In this document: positions 52,164 to 62,104 of the stretch, in pieces | Numbering within the stretch: position 1 is the first letter of the stretch | Layout of the letters: the number at the start of each line of letters is the position of its first letter | Assembly: GCA_017643395.1 (NCBI GenBank) | Contig: JAEPNP010000005.1 | Location: 124,001 to 188,000 of the forward strand | Direction of reading: 5' to 3' | Length of the DNA: 64,000 nucleotides | From: Rhodothermales bacterium | GTDB taxonomy: Bacteria; Bacteroidota; Rhodothermia; Rhodothermales; UBA10348 | The notes under the pieces: model-generated | Database searches by the model: none | Told to the model about the DNA's origin: nothing | What the model saw: the letters and a program-made list of their open reading frames with translations, nothing else | Program-made: the position numbers and the translations under genes

Positions 52164-53363
52164 TCAGCTTTTGTCGGATACGCGATTGAGTACCCGTCTC
52201 GACAGCGGAGCTGGAAGGACCGAATCAACGATTTCTGTCAGTTTTTGCTGTTTCAACTTGTCCTCGCTAGCCTTTCCGACGGATTCGAGCACTAGAATCA
52301 AGGTCGTCCCAGCAGCTCCACCGATGAGGAGATAGAACAGAACGATAAGCCGACGATTGGGTCCGCTGGGCCGGAGCGGCGGGCTGGGTGCCTCGATCGT
52401 TGTAATCACCGGCTCGGATTGTTGCAGCTCGATTTGCGCCTGAGTCAGCTGGGCCTGCAGCTCGGTGTATAGTTGTGCTTTGAAACTCACTTCACGTTGC
52501 AGGCGCTGGCCCTCGAGTTGCAGTCGCGAGGAGCGGGTGTCGAGATTGCGATCCTCAAAGGAGGCAAGCGCCCGGTCAGCTTCCTCAAGCTCTTCGCGTG
52601 CGGACTCAAACTGATTCTCCACAAACCGGAGATTCTCTCGGGTCTTGGTAGTAAAAACCTCCTGGACCCTTGCTCGCAGATGAGTTGCTACCGACTCTAC
52701 CAGCTGAGAAGCTAAAACCGGCTCGTCGGCCATAGCTGAAATCGTGATAAGGCCCGAGTCCAGGTTCTCGGAAACACTGACCGCACCGGCAACGAACCGG
52801 ATAGCCGCGTCTTCCTCCTCTGTCAGGTATCCTTCTCCCCTCGGGTCCGATTGAAGTATCCTCGGGGTTTGGAAGAGACGCCTCGCACGACTGGGCAGTC
52901 CTACTGTCCACGACCGTACAAATCTAAAAATGGTACCCAACCCAAATGTCGGAGGTCGGGCCAGGTGATCGACCAGACTGACGCGGACGTCGGACTCTGA
53001 TACAAGAAAGGAGTCTCGGGCCACCCTGAGTCGAACCTCTCGTGAGCCGGCAATCTCCGGGATGGCCTGTGTGGACAGACTACCGGCTCCAGCTCCACCC
53101 GGGAGTGAGAACCCAAAGTTCCTGAGTGTAGCTCCGAGACCACCAGGCGACGCCGCATCGCCGCCAAGCTCGCTGATGACGGTCATAGAAGCTTGATACT
53201 GGGGCGGGGCACTCAGGCCCAGCACGAGGCCAAGAACTCCTCCCCCGACCAAAAACCATAATAGCAACTTCCTACGCCGCACGAGTACCAGGGCAGCGTC
53301 GAGCAACGACACGACCTCCCTGCTGCGACCGGCGTCGTCATGCTCATTCACGAATCTGTCCAA
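52164..53363 (-). CDS. Wzz-type polysaccharide chain-length determinant protein
   Basis: 399 residues. A short cytoplasmic N-terminus, membrane helix about 33-53, a periplasmic domain with a long coiled coil (about 235-325, FVENQFESAREELEEADRAL and QLEGQRLQREVSFKAQL) and a second helix about 345-366 before a basic/charged C-terminus form the Wzz/PCP topology. No C-terminal tyrosine kinase domain. Sets polymer length with the Wzy-like protein at 62 kb. Confidence 0.87.
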   Translation of the reverse strand: MDRFVNEHDDAGRSREVVSLLDAALVLVRRRKLLLWFLVGGGVLGLVLGLSAPPQYQASMTVISELGGDAASPGGLGATLRNFGFSLPGGAGAGSLSTQAIPEIAGSREVRLRVARDSFLVSESDVRVSLVDHLARPPTFGLGTIFRFVRSWTVGLPSRARRLFQTPRILQSDPRGEGYLTEEEDAAIRFVAGAVSVSENLDSGLITISAMADEPVLASQLVESVATHLRARVQEVFTTKTRENLRFVENQFESAREELEEADRALASFEDRNLDTRSSRLQLEGQRLQREVSFKAQLYTELQAQLTQAQIELQQSEPVITTIEAPSPPLRPSGPNRRLIVLFYLLIGGAAGTTLILVLESVGKASEDKLKQQKLTEIVDSVLPAPLSRRVLNRVSDKS

Positions 53364-53461
53364 ATCAGTTTCTTAGGCGAGGTTGATAGGATACACCTTG
53401 AGAGTCGCGCTGCAAACCCATGAGTCCGGGGGTCCCGCTGCCGCCCCACGCAGAGATCCGC

Positions 53462-55363
53462 TTACTTGGAGGCCCAGGAATTCAGCATTAGTACCCCCCA
53501 AAGAGACTCGCTCCAATCTACCGTCCCACTTAGATGCTCCTGCCAACGTCGCCTAACTTCAGCCGAGTCCAGCCACCCGTGGTCGTCTAACCGACCCACA
53601 GCAAGCAAGTCCTCTGCCCAATCCCTGAGCGGCCCCCTTAACCACGTCGCTATCGGCGCCGAGAAGCCCTTTTTCGGAAGGCGCGAAAGACGTCCTCCCA
53701 CTAGCTCGTCGAGCAAATCCCTAAGGATGAGCTTTCCCTTGTCCGCCGTCCTTAAGTAGTGCAGCGGTAACCCCCACGCGAACTCCACCAGCCTGTGATC
53801 TAGAAATGGGGCGCGTGTTTCGAGCCCGACGGACATTGCTGCCCTGTCTACCTTAACAAGGATGTCGTCCGGCAAGTAGGAGGCCGTATCGAGTGCCATC
53901 ATCCTCCTTTCAAAGTCAATTCCAGCAAGAGGGGGACCGGCGGTTGCAGGGAGGGGGCCTCCCCCACTCTGGATTGGGCTCCGGAGCCACTTAGCTGTGT
54001 ACCAGGTGTAGAAGCTTTCAAAGTTATTTGACACCTCGGCATCAAGGAGCGCGGATAGTCTACGCAACTTCTCTCGGCGGGCAGAGGAGAGTACACTTTC
54101 AGCAATTCCCATGCTTCTGAACAGCGACCGGCTTGGGAATCCCCCAAGTGCTCGATTCATCACCCACATCTGACGCACTCTCGAGCCCAGGTACCTCTGG
54201 TATCCGCAGAAGGACTCATCACCGCCATCCCCACTCAAAGCTACGGTAACGTAACCGCGGACCAGTCGTGACAGAAGGAGAGTTGGCAGGGCAGAAGGGT
54301 CTGCAAACGGTTCGTCGTAAGTCGCGGCAAGCTCCGGGACTAGGTCCCGCACTGATGTCGCGTCTAGGTAGAGATCCTGGTGTTCCGTTCCAAGCTGCTT
54401 GGCCAGCGCTCGAGCTTGATGTCCTTCATCAAAACCCGCTTCGTCAAAACCAATGGTAAACGTCCGGACACTACTCAACGAAACCCCTTGGGCAATCGCC
54501 GCAACCAGCGACGAGTCGATTCCACCCGAGAGCAGGACCCCAACGGGCACGTCGGCATGCAACTGACCACGAATAGCCCGCTCAAGTAGGCGCCTTATCT
54601 GGTTTCGTGATTCGATGAAGCCACCCCGTACATCGGTTGACCTTGCCCTGCCTACTGCATGGTCAAGATTCCAGTAGATTGTGCGCGCGGGATCCAATTC
54701 CCCGACCTCGCTTGAGAACCTCAGGATTTGCCCTGGGAGCACCTTCCGGATCCCCTCCACCGCCGAAAGAGGTGCTGGTATGTAGCCGCGCCGGAAGAAA
54801 AGCTCCATGGCCTGCAAGTCGATCTTGCGCTCATAGGCCGGATGCTGCTCGATTGCTCGGAGTTCAGACGCAAAAACAATATCGCCTCCCAATCTTCCGT
54901 ATAAGAGCGGCTTCTCCCCGAATCGGTCCCGCGCCAGGGACAACTGCCGGCCCTCTTGGTCCCAAACAGCCACGGCAAACATCCCGACAGACTTCTTCAG
55001 GGCGCGCTCCAACCCCCATTCCTGAATTGCTCGAAGTAGAACCTCCGTGTCGGAGTGCCCCCTCCAGTCAACCCGGCGCTCGCGCTCCAACGCCAATCGT
55101 ACTTCCACCGAGTTGTAGATCTCTCCGTTAAAGCTAAGAACATATCGGCCATTGGGAGAAACCATAGGTTGGTGTCCGGCCGCCGACAGGTCTAGTATTG
55201 CCAGCCGGGTGTGTGCAAGCGCAATCCCCACTTCGCCATCATCCCAGAACCCCTGACCGTCCGGGCCCCTGTGATTCAAGGCAGCGCGCATCTGCAGAAG
55301 CACATCTCTGGTTTGACAACGCGAACTCCCCCCGGAGGTCAGAATTCCAGCAATCCCGCACAT
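53462..55363 (-). CDS. Glutamine-hydrolysing asparagine synthase family protein (AsnB-like)
   Basis: 633 residues beginning MCGIAGIL, so Cys2 is the amidotransferase nucleophile. Glutamine-binding motifs SFNGEIYN and RDRFGEKPL, the ATP pyrophosphatase loop SGGIDSS (279-285) and ALSGDGGDESFCGY are intact. In polysaccharide loci such proteins typically amidate a uronic-acid carboxyl rather than aspartate, inferred here from context. Confidence 0.93.
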   Translation of the reverse strand: MCGIAGILTSGGSSRCQTRDVLLQMRAALNHRGPDGQGFWDDGEVGIALAHTRLAILDLSAAGHQPMVSPNGRYVLSFNGEIYNSVEVRLALERERRVDWRGHSDTEVLLRAIQEWGLERALKKSVGMFAVAVWDQEGRQLSLARDRFGEKPLLYGRLGGDIVFASELRAIEQHPAYERKIDLQAMELFFRRGYIPAPLSAVEGIRKVLPGQILRFSSEVGELDPARTIYWNLDHAVGRARSTDVRGGFIESRNQIRRLLERAIRGQLHADVPVGVLLSGGIDSSLVAAIAQGVSLSSVRTFTIGFDEAGFDEGHQARALAKQLGTEHQDLYLDATSVRDLVPELAATYDEPFADPSALPTLLLSRLVRGYVTVALSGDGGDESFCGYQRYLGSRVRQMWVMNRALGGFPSRSLFRSMGIAESVLSSARREKLRRLSALLDAEVSNNFESFYTWYTAKWLRSPIQSGGGPLPATAGPPLAGIDFERRMMALDTASYLPDDILVKVDRAAMSVGLETRAPFLDHRLVEFAWGLPLHYLRTADKGKLILRDLLDELVGGRLSRLPKKGFSAPIATWLRGPLRDWAEDLLAVGRLDDHGWLDSAEVRRRWQEHLSGTVDWSESLWGVLMLNSWASK

Positions 55364-55396
55364 GTCATTCAGCGGGCCCCATCTCGGGCCCTCGGA

Positions 55397-56323
55397 CTAT
55401 TTGGTTTGAGTTACCAGCTCGTATTGCGAGCCAAAGAACTCCGCATACCTTTGGAGGGATGAGCGCGGACCATACAGCCGCTTCCGCTCAAATAGCATTT
55501 CTGCTTCTAGGACGATTGAGTCATCGCACCTCTGGACGCGACCTTTCGTCTCCTCATCGAGTCGACTTCTAAACCACGACTCCAAGTCTGGGTAGTGCGA
55601 AAATCCTGGATGAAACTTGACCACGCTTGGGCTCTTGAGATGCCGGAGGATACTCTCTAGCACATACTCCCTATTGTCGTCACTTATCCGTCTTGGTGCG
55701 GGCAGGACGCCGATCGCTTCGACGCCCCGCAGCCCGGGCGTGTAAACCTCACGGATATGGTCGAACTCTTGTACGAGGTACCTGTCCTCCTCGTCCACCC
55801 AGGGGAACGCGGCCGGCAGCATGGCCAAGAACCCGCTGCCCCCGTCAGGAAAATATTGAGACAGATCCGCGTACTGCCTTGCCGGACCGCCGGAGGAATG
55901 GGGTTTCGAAGCCGAGAACGCCAATTGGCCTTCCTCCATGAACAGATGGCCCCGGCACCTTCGTCGGGACACGGCTGCTAGAAACTCCGGGTATGCCCAG
56001 GCGGAGTAGACGACGTACGGTCGATCGAGCCGCCGCAGGCTCCTATGCAGAGCCCGGCACGTCCACGATGTTCTCAGGACTTTCGCGGCGACCCGATCCG
56101 ACAAACGACGCTCTAGACTCACTGTTCGTCCGCCACACAGTCCGAGGTGGGTCTGCCGAATCGGCACGACAAGCGCACGTCTCGCTTCGATCCCATACCG
56201 TCGCTGGACCATTCGCGCGAGCATCCCAACGAGGGGATTGTTGACCAGAAACAAGTGGTGCCAACCCTCAGACAAAGCGTGGCTGATCAGGGCCGGTACT
56301 TCCTCTAGATCCTTAGTTGCCAA
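55397..56323 (-). CDS. Bacterial sialyltransferase-like glycosyltransferase
   Basis: 308 residues. The three short motifs shared by bacterial sialyltransferases of the GT38/GT52/GT80/GT100 group are visible: E-E-G at 130-132 in LFMEEGQLAF, His-Pro at 238-239 in VKFHPGF, and Ser-Ser at 288-289 in GPRSSLQRY. Overall identity to a named family cannot be judged by eye. The acceptor and donor are unknown; no complete CMP-nonulosonate pathway is seen, though a cytidylyltransferase domain is encoded just upstream. Confidence 0.65.
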   Translation of the reverse strand: MATKDLEEVPALISHALSEGWHHLFLVNNPLVGMLARMVQRRYGIEARRALVVPIRQTHLGLCGGRTVSLERRLSDRVAAKVLRTSWTCRALHRSLRRLDRPYVVYSAWAYPEFLAAVSRRRCRGHLFMEEGQLAFSASKPHSSGGPARQYADLSQYFPDGGSGFLAMLPAAFPWVDEEDRYLVQEFDHIREVYTPGLRGVEAIGVLPAPRRISDDNREYVLESILRHLKSPSVVKFHPGFSHYPDLESWFRSRLDEETKGRVQRCDDSIVLEAEMLFERKRLYGPRSSLQRYAEFFGSQYELVTQTK

Positions 56324-56368
56324 TAGTCTACCTAGCTGCGATTCTCGCGTCCGCGTGGAGATTGCGAC

Positions 56369-58414
56369 CTAGGTAAGGCGCCTAAATCCTGAGTGACACA
56401 CATCTGTCTCAAGTAGTTCTCCTATTTCCCGGCCGTCCTCGCAGAGCTTGATCATGGCGAATACTCGCCCCAGTGCCTCGAGGTAGGGTTGCAATAGATC
56501 TCTAGTGTGCTGTGTACAAACATATATCGCGTTGGTGGCAAGCATGCCCGACTTCAGGAGCTCTTGACTGATGAGTGTCTTGTACTGAAGCCAATTCACA
56601 CTGTCGACTCTAAATGAGGACAGTGCAGGGATTCCAGTAACGACGAGCGGGATCCCGTGACTGGCTGCGAGTTGCCGCCACTGGTCCTGTAACCAGATTC
56701 CGAGGTCGGTGACATACTGCCACGACCTGTCTCGCTCCATCACTCTGAGCGTTGCTAGAGCAGCCGACGGGCCAATTCGCTCGGTCCAGAACGTGCTGCT
56801 TATGAACGTGGACTGCGCCACCTCCATGACTTCCCGACGGCCCACCACGCTGGTGATTGCGTAGCCATTGCCCAAAGTCTTTCCGAAAATGGCGAGATCA
56901 GGTTCGACTCCGTAGAGTTTATGAAGCCCCCCGAATTCCGCTCTAAACCCCGACGTGCACTCGTCGAAGACAAGTACGGCGCCTATGCGGTCAGCCAAGC
57001 GCCTCACTCCTTCCAGGAAGCCGGGTGCCGGACCAGAATCGCGGGAGACTTCCATCTTGATCACGCCGACATTGTTATTCTGCACGATAGCCTCAAGCTG
57101 ATCGAGTCGGTTGTACTGGAACGGAAGCGCTGTGTCTTTCAGTGCTCTCGGGACACCGCGCGGGTCTAGACCGGGCAGGAGGTGTCCGTCCAAGCCTGCG
57201 TCGTCCGACAAATTTGCCGAGATATACCAATCATGCCATCCGTGATACCCACAGAAGGCCACCGTGTCCCGTCCGGATGCAGCGCGCGCGATTCTAATGG
57301 CGATCGCATTCGCCTCTCCGCCCGTTCGAGCTAGACGAACCATCTCCGCAAAAGGGTGCATGTCGCACAGCTTTTCGGCCAGCAGAACCTCTTCCGGGCA
57401 GTTGAGCGTGCTCATGTTACCTGCCTCGACAGCTTTCTTCACTGCAGCATCCACTTCCGGATTGCCATATCCAAGGAGATTCGTGCCGATTCCCATTAGC
57501 GATACGTCGAGAAACCGATTGCCATCCAGATCCCACACATGGCAACCGCGAGCCTTGGAGTAGTACGCAGGCCACTTTCCAGGGAGAAACATCTCTGGCC
57601 TCTTCGAAAGCAGCATCCCTCCGCCCGGGATTACTTGTTTCGCTCGCCGCCAAGTCTTTTGGCCGCTCCCGACAGCCGAGCCTGCATTACGCTCAGCTCC
57701 TCTGTTCCTCACAAAGAGCCACGGCTCCGAAACCTCCAACTCTCTCACCTCCGTCCAAGCGAAGTGTCTCTGTGGCCGAAAATGGGCGCAGACCGAGCGC
57801 ACCACATCCAAGTCTGGCTTCTCATCGACGGTCCACCTGCTTCCTGAGTAGTCAAAGTCACAGGAGTAGTTCTCGGTGTGGAACCGTCCCGATTCCCGCA
57901 TGAAGGAGGTCACGTGTTCTCGGTCGTACAGGCGTGTCGCGTTCTTCCAAGCAACCTTGAGCGCGGAAAAGGAAAAGACCTCCGTATCAAGTCCATCTGG
58001 AAAAGTAGGCGGGGCGATGTTGCATGAGTAGTCAGCGCCCGACTTCAGATGGAGTCCAACGACGGAATCAACGATCTTCGGGTCGATCAATGGGCAGTCA
58101 CCCGTGATGCGGACCACCGTTTCTGCGGACGTCTCTAGAGCCGCCCGGTAGTAACGGTCGAGTACATCCAACTCGCTACCGCGAAAGACGGGAAATCCCA
58201 GACTCTCGACGACTCCACACAACTCGTCATCCGTGGACTCCTTCGAAGTAACAAGCGTCACTGATTCGAGACTGGAAGCCATCGCCAGCCGATTCAATAC
58301 CCATCCTATCAACGGCCAGCCCTCAATGTCCTCAAGAACCTTGCCGGGGAACCGTGACGAACCAGTGCGGGCCTGAACAAAGGCCAGTACGCGATGCTCT
58401 TTCATCGAGACCAC
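56369..58414 (-). CDS. Fusion of SpsF-like cytidylyltransferase and class III aminotransferase
   Basis: 681 residues. The N-terminal ~240 residues are an SpsF/KdsB-like nucleotidyltransferase (AFVQARTGSSRFPGKVL at the start, RITGDCPLIDP near 102-111). From about 255 on is a class III PLP aminotransferase of the HemL/GSA type, with FGTGG-like LARTGGEANA, cofactor Asp484 (VLVFDECTSGFR) and Schiff-base Lys512 (IFGKTLGNGYAI). Such fusions occur in polysaccharide and nonulosonic-acid-type loci. I infer transamination and CTP activation of one sugar precursor. Promoter-proximal gene of the leftward cluster. Confidence 0.88.
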   Translation of the reverse strand: MVSMKEHRVLAFVQARTGSSRFPGKVLEDIEGWPLIGWVLNRLAMASSLESVTLVTSKESTDDELCGVVESLGFPVFRGSELDVLDRYYRAALETSAETVVRITGDCPLIDPKIVDSVVGLHLKSGADYSCNIAPPTFPDGLDTEVFSFSALKVAWKNATRLYDREHVTSFMRESGRFHTENYSCDFDYSGSRWTVDEKPDLDVVRSVCAHFRPQRHFAWTEVRELEVSEPWLFVRNRGAERNAGSAVGSGQKTWRRAKQVIPGGGMLLSKRPEMFLPGKWPAYYSKARGCHVWDLDGNRFLDVSLMGIGTNLLGYGNPEVDAAVKKAVEAGNMSTLNCPEEVLLAEKLCDMHPFAEMVRLARTGGEANAIAIRIARAASGRDTVAFCGYHGWHDWYISANLSDDAGLDGHLLPGLDPRGVPRALKDTALPFQYNRLDQLEAIVQNNNVGVIKMEVSRDSGPAPGFLEGVRRLADRIGAVLVFDECTSGFRAEFGGLHKLYGVEPDLAIFGKTLGNGYAITSVVGRREVMEVAQSTFISSTFWTERIGPSAALATLRVMERDRSWQYVTDLGIWLQDQWRQLAASHGIPLVVTGIPALSSFRVDSVNWLQYKTLISQELLKSGMLATNAIYVCTQHTRDLLQPYLEALGRVFAMIKLCEDGREIGELLETDVCHSGFRRLT

Positions 58415-58768
58415 TCGATTGACTCAGTAGGTAGTGAATTTGCGACTCTCCATGGCCGCAAGATCGAGTATTACAGTGGATTGATTGCATGGTTGGAACC
58501 CGATTTTCAGAATCGCAGCTCCGGATCCACCGATCTCTGACAATTCAACGAGACCAGTTGGGACAGGGTTGTTTCACGTGAGCGGTAGCATTAGTCTCCG
58601 CAGCGCGCAACTCTCCCTAGCAACTTGCTAGGCGCGGAAGCGATAGTATTCAGAGGGTCCTTGCGGGGAACGCCCGTTAAAGCACTCACTTCGGCTGGCC
58701 GGATCGAGTAGCAGTATTGTGCCCGAAGAGAGCGGCATTTACAAAAGTTCGTCACGACCGCGGTCACC
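58415..58768. other. Divergent intergenic region of the polysaccharide cluster
   Basis: 354 bases between the leftward fusion gene and the rightward epimerase, noticeably AT-richer than the rest. It must contain two promoters. TGAATTTG near 58435 is one base from the Bacteroidota -7 pattern on the plus strand. No gene is supported. Confidence 0.5.
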
Positions 58769-59782
58769 ATGGCAGAAGGTCAAGTGCTTGTTACAGGAGC
58801 TGCAGGCTTCATCGGCTTTCATCTTTGCCGACGCCTCTTGTCAGCTGGCTTTCGAGTGAAAGGAATAGACAATCTGAATTCATACTACGATCCGGCGCTC
58901 AAGCTGGCTCGCCTAGACATCCTGCAGCAGCAATCCAAGTTCGATTTCCAGCGGCTGGATATTTCAGACAGGCGCTCGACTTCCCGACTTTCTGACACCG
59001 GATTCGACGCCGTGGTTCATCTGGCTGCCCAAGCGGGGGTTCGTTACTCGCTTGACCACCCTGACGCATATGTTGACAGCAATCTGGTCGGATTCGCGAA
59101 CGTCTTGGAATTGGTCCGAGCGGTCCGGCCCGCGCACTTCGTATTTGCTTCCTCGTCCTCTGTGTACGGCAACAGCCGTGAAGTACCCTTTTCGACTCGA
59201 GACCGGGTGGACCACCCGGTTTCCATCTATGCGGCAACGAAGAAGGCTAACGAACTACTAGCTCATTCCTACGCACACCTTTTCTCGGTCCCGACAACCG
59301 GATTGAGGTTTTTCACCGTCTACGGCCCCTGGGGACGTCCAGATATGGCCTACTACAGTTTTGCGAGCGCCATCCTCGCGGGACGCCCCATCAAACTCTT
59401 CAACCACGGAGATCTGAGAAGGGACTTCACGTATGTAGATGACGTGATTGAGGGTGTTGTGAGGATTCTCCCTACCCCTCCACGGGGAGCTAGCGGAACG
59501 CCTGGCGTTCGCAGCGAGACAGCTGCGCCATTCCGGGTTTTCAACATCGGGCGCTCCCAGCCGGTCAAGCTTCTAAGTTTCGTCGAAACGCTGGAAGCGG
59601 CACTTGGCCGGGTTGCAATAAAAAAGTATGTCGCCATGCAGCCCGGGGATGTTGTAGAGACCTTTGCGGATGTTTCTGGGCTTGAATCGGAGATAAACTA
59701 TCGACCCAAGATCGAGCTTGAGGAAGGCATCAGTCGCTTCGTCGATTGGTACCTGACGTACCACGGCATCTCCCGAGGATAG
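58769..59782 (+). CDS. NAD-dependent UDP-glucuronate 4-epimerase-like
   Basis: 337 residues, extended SDR. Rossmann motif [25 protein letters not shown] and catalytic YAATKKANE are present, with the [17 protein letters not shown] signature typical of UDP-GlcA 4-epimerases (CapI/LpsL type). It would make UDP-GalA for the polysaccharide. First gene of the rightward unit; 52 bases to wecB. Confidence 0.9.
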   Translation: MAEGQVLVTGAAGFIGFHLCRRLLSAGFRVKGIDNLNSYYDPALKLARLDILQQQSKFDFQRLDISDRRSTSRLSDTGFDAVVHLAAQAGVRYSLDHPDAYVDSNLVGFANVLELVRAVRPAHFVFASSSSVYGNSREVPFSTRDRVDHPVSIYAATKKANELLAHSYAHLFSVPTTGLRFFTVYGPWGRPDMAYYSFASAILAGRPIKLFNHGDLRRDFTYVDDVIEGVVRILPTPPRGASGTPGVRSETAAPFRVFNIGRSQPVKLLSFVETLEAALGRVAIKKYVAMQPGDVVETFADVSGLESEINYRPKIELEEGISRFVDWYLTYHGISRG

Positions 59783-59834
59783 TCGCAGGGATCGGCCGAT
59801 TTTATCGCCGTCCTGTCCGCTCAAACTACCCAGC

Positions 59835-60974
59835 ATGAAGAGACTCAAGATCGCTACCGTTGTCGGCACCCGGCCCGAGATCATCAGGCTTTCGCGGGTG
59901 CTGGCCGCTCTTGACCGCCATTGCGAACACGTCTTGATCCATACGGGGCAGAACTATGACTATGAGCTGAATCAAGTATTCTTTGACGACTTGGGAATCC
60001 GCAGTCCGGACCACTTCCTGGAGAGCGCAATCCACGGAGGGAGTCCGGCGGAGACGGTTGGACGGGTAATCGCAGGCAGCGACCGCGTCTTCAGGACCGA
60101 GAGGCCCGATGCGGTTCTGGTGCTTGGCGACACAAACAGCTGTATGGCTGTATACCCGGCGAAGCGCCTGAAAATCCCAATCTTTCACATGGAGGCGGGA
60201 AATCGGTGTTTTGATCGACGCGTCCCCGAGGAGACGAATCGGCGGATCGTGGACCATACGGCGGACGTAAACCTCACCTACAGCCATATCGCCAGGGAAT
60301 ACCTGCTTCGAGAGGGATTAGACCCGGACAGAGTTATTAAGACCGGTAGCCCGATGCGTGAGGTCCTCGATCATTATGCTCCCCAAATCAAGTCCTCTCA
60401 GATTCTATCGGTGCTTGGACTTCAAGAGACTGGGTACTTTGTAGTCAGCGCCCACAGGGAAGAGAATATTGACAGTGACCGAAATTTTCGTCAATTGGTC
60501 GAGCTTCTAGAAGTGTTGAGCCAGACCTATTTGCTACCCATCATTGTTTCGACACACCCCAGGACGAAGAAACGATTTGACCAGTCCGGCTTCACCCTTC
60601 CAACCCAGGTCCGGCTCCTGAAGCCTCTAGGCTTTTTCGACTACGTCGCCCTTCAACAGGCGTCCAAAGCTGTGCTGTCAGATAGTGGCACCATCACCGA
60701 GGAGTCGTCGATACTGAACTTCCCTGCTCTGAACATTAGAGAAGCTCACGAACGCCCGGAAGGCATGGAAGAGGCAGCGGTCATGATGGTGGGCCTCAAT
60801 TGCCAGAGGGTCATCCAGGCTCTTCGCGTGCTTGAGGCTCAGGGGAGGTTAGCTTCACGCAGCGTCCTGCCCGTCACAGATTACACATCTCCAAACGTCT
60901 CGGACAAGGTGGTGCGAATCATTCACAGCTACACAGACTATGTGAAGCGGGTCGTGTGGAAGGAATATTCTTGA
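59835..60974 (+). CDS. wecB: UDP-GlcNAc 2-epimerase, non-hydrolysing
   Basis: 379 residues. [52 protein letters not shown] and [11 protein letters not shown] cover the WecB family's active site, including the Asp/Glu/His residues. Converts UDP-GlcNAc to UDP-ManNAc, which the WbpA/WecC-type dehydrogenase at 41 kb could oxidise to UDP-ManNAcA. Confidence 0.92.
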   Translation: MKRLKIATVVGTRPEIIRLSRVLAALDRHCEHVLIHTGQNYDYELNQVFFDDLGIRSPDHFLESAIHGGSPAETVGRVIAGSDRVFRTERPDAVLVLGDTNSCMAVYPAKRLKIPIFHMEAGNRCFDRRVPEETNRRIVDHTADVNLTYSHIAREYLLREGLDPDRVIKTGSPMREVLDHYAPQIKSSQILSVLGLQETGYFVVSAHREENIDSDRNFRQLVELLEVLSQTYLLPIIVSTHPRTKKRFDQSGFTLPTQVRLLKPLGFFDYVALQQASKAVLSDSGTITEESSILNFPALNIREAHERPEGMEEAAVMMVGLNCQRVIQALRVLEAQGRLASRSVLPVTDYTSPNVSDKVVRIIHSYTDYVKRVVWKEYS

Positions 60975-61036
60975 CCGTCGACCCACTCCGGACTGTCGAC
61001 GACTAAATAGAACTCAGGAAATCGCAAGCTCATCAC

Positions 61037-62050
61037 ATGCCCGACCAGGCCCTTAGGTATCAAGCAGAGTTGCCTTCACAGTGGCTAGTCACGGGCGCCA
61101 GCGGTTTCATAGGCTCCCATCTGGTCGAGCATCTTCTGTCACTCGGCCGAAATGTTGTCGGGCTCGACAACTTTGAGACTGGTTCGAGGCGGAATCTGAC
61201 TGAAGTGCAGCATAACGTCGGCCCAGAGGCTTGGGCCCGGTTCTCGTTTATAGAAGGCGACATCCGCTCCCTAGATGACTGTAGGTCGGCCTGTGCCGGA
61301 GCCGAAGTGATCTTGCATCAGGCAGCCCTAGGGTCCGTTCCTAGATCCCTGAACGATCCAATCCGCACGAATTCCGCAAACATAGATGGATTCCTCAACA
61401 TGCTTGTTGCCGCGCGTGATGAGGGAGTACGGAGGTTCGTTTACGCGGCATCTAGTTCCACATACGGCGATCACCCTGGTCTTCCCAAGGTAGAGGCGAC
61501 AATTGGTGCCCCCCTTTCGCCATATGCCGTGACCAAGCTCGTAAATGAACTCTATGCCGACGTCTTCTGGAAGGCCTACCGGCTCTCTAGTGTAGGCCTT
61601 AGGTATTTCAATGTTTTCGGACCGAGGCAGAATCCGGCGGGCGCGTACGCGGCCGTGATCCCTCGATGGATCGAAGCCATGATTTCCGGCGAGCCGGTCT
61701 TTATCAACGGAGACGGCAAGACGAGTCGAGATTTCTGTTTTGTCGATAATGTTGTTCAGGCGAACCTGAGGGCAGCCACCGCCGATGGGATAGGATCGGA
61801 GGTCTTCAACGTGGCAGTAGGCGATAGAACCGAGCTGAACGAGCTGTTCACGCTCATTCGAGACATCCTGTCGGTCCACGGGGTAGTTTATCCACTTGAG
61901 CCAACCTACAGGGAATTTAGAGAGGGGGACGTAAGGCACTCGCAAGCCGAGATAAGCAAGGCGGTCAACCTTCTAGGCTATGTACCCGAGTTCACCGCAG
62001 CTCAGGGCTTGGCGCGGACGGTGCCAACCTACCTAGTGGAAGACGCTTGA
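61037..62050 (+). CDS. UDP-GlcNAc/GalNAc C4-epimerase, WbpP-like
   Basis: 337 residues, extended [44 protein letters not shown], catalytic [12 protein letters not shown] and [20 protein letters not shown] form the WbpP signature (preference for N-acetylated UDP-sugars). A longer N-terminal extension of ~15 residues, as in WbpP, precedes the fold. Confidence 0.9.
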   Translation: MPDQALRYQAELPSQWLVTGASGFIGSHLVEHLLSLGRNVVGLDNFETGSRRNLTEVQHNVGPEAWARFSFIEGDIRSLDDCRSACAGAEVILHQAALGSVPRSLNDPIRTNSANIDGFLNMLVAARDEGVRRFVYAASSSTYGDHPGLPKVEATIGAPLSPYAVTKLVNELYADVFWKAYRLSSVGLRYFNVFGPRQNPAGAYAAVIPRWIEAMISGEPVFINGDGKTSRDFCFVDNVVQANLRAATADGIGSEVFNVAVGDRTELNELFTLIRDILSVHGVVYPLEPTYREFREGDVRHSQAEISKAVNLLGYVPEFTAAQGLARTVPTYLVEDA

Positions 62051-62104
62051 GATTCCCGAGAAAAGCCATGCGGGTGTCCAGTAGATCCGCGGAGCCATTT
62101 TGGA

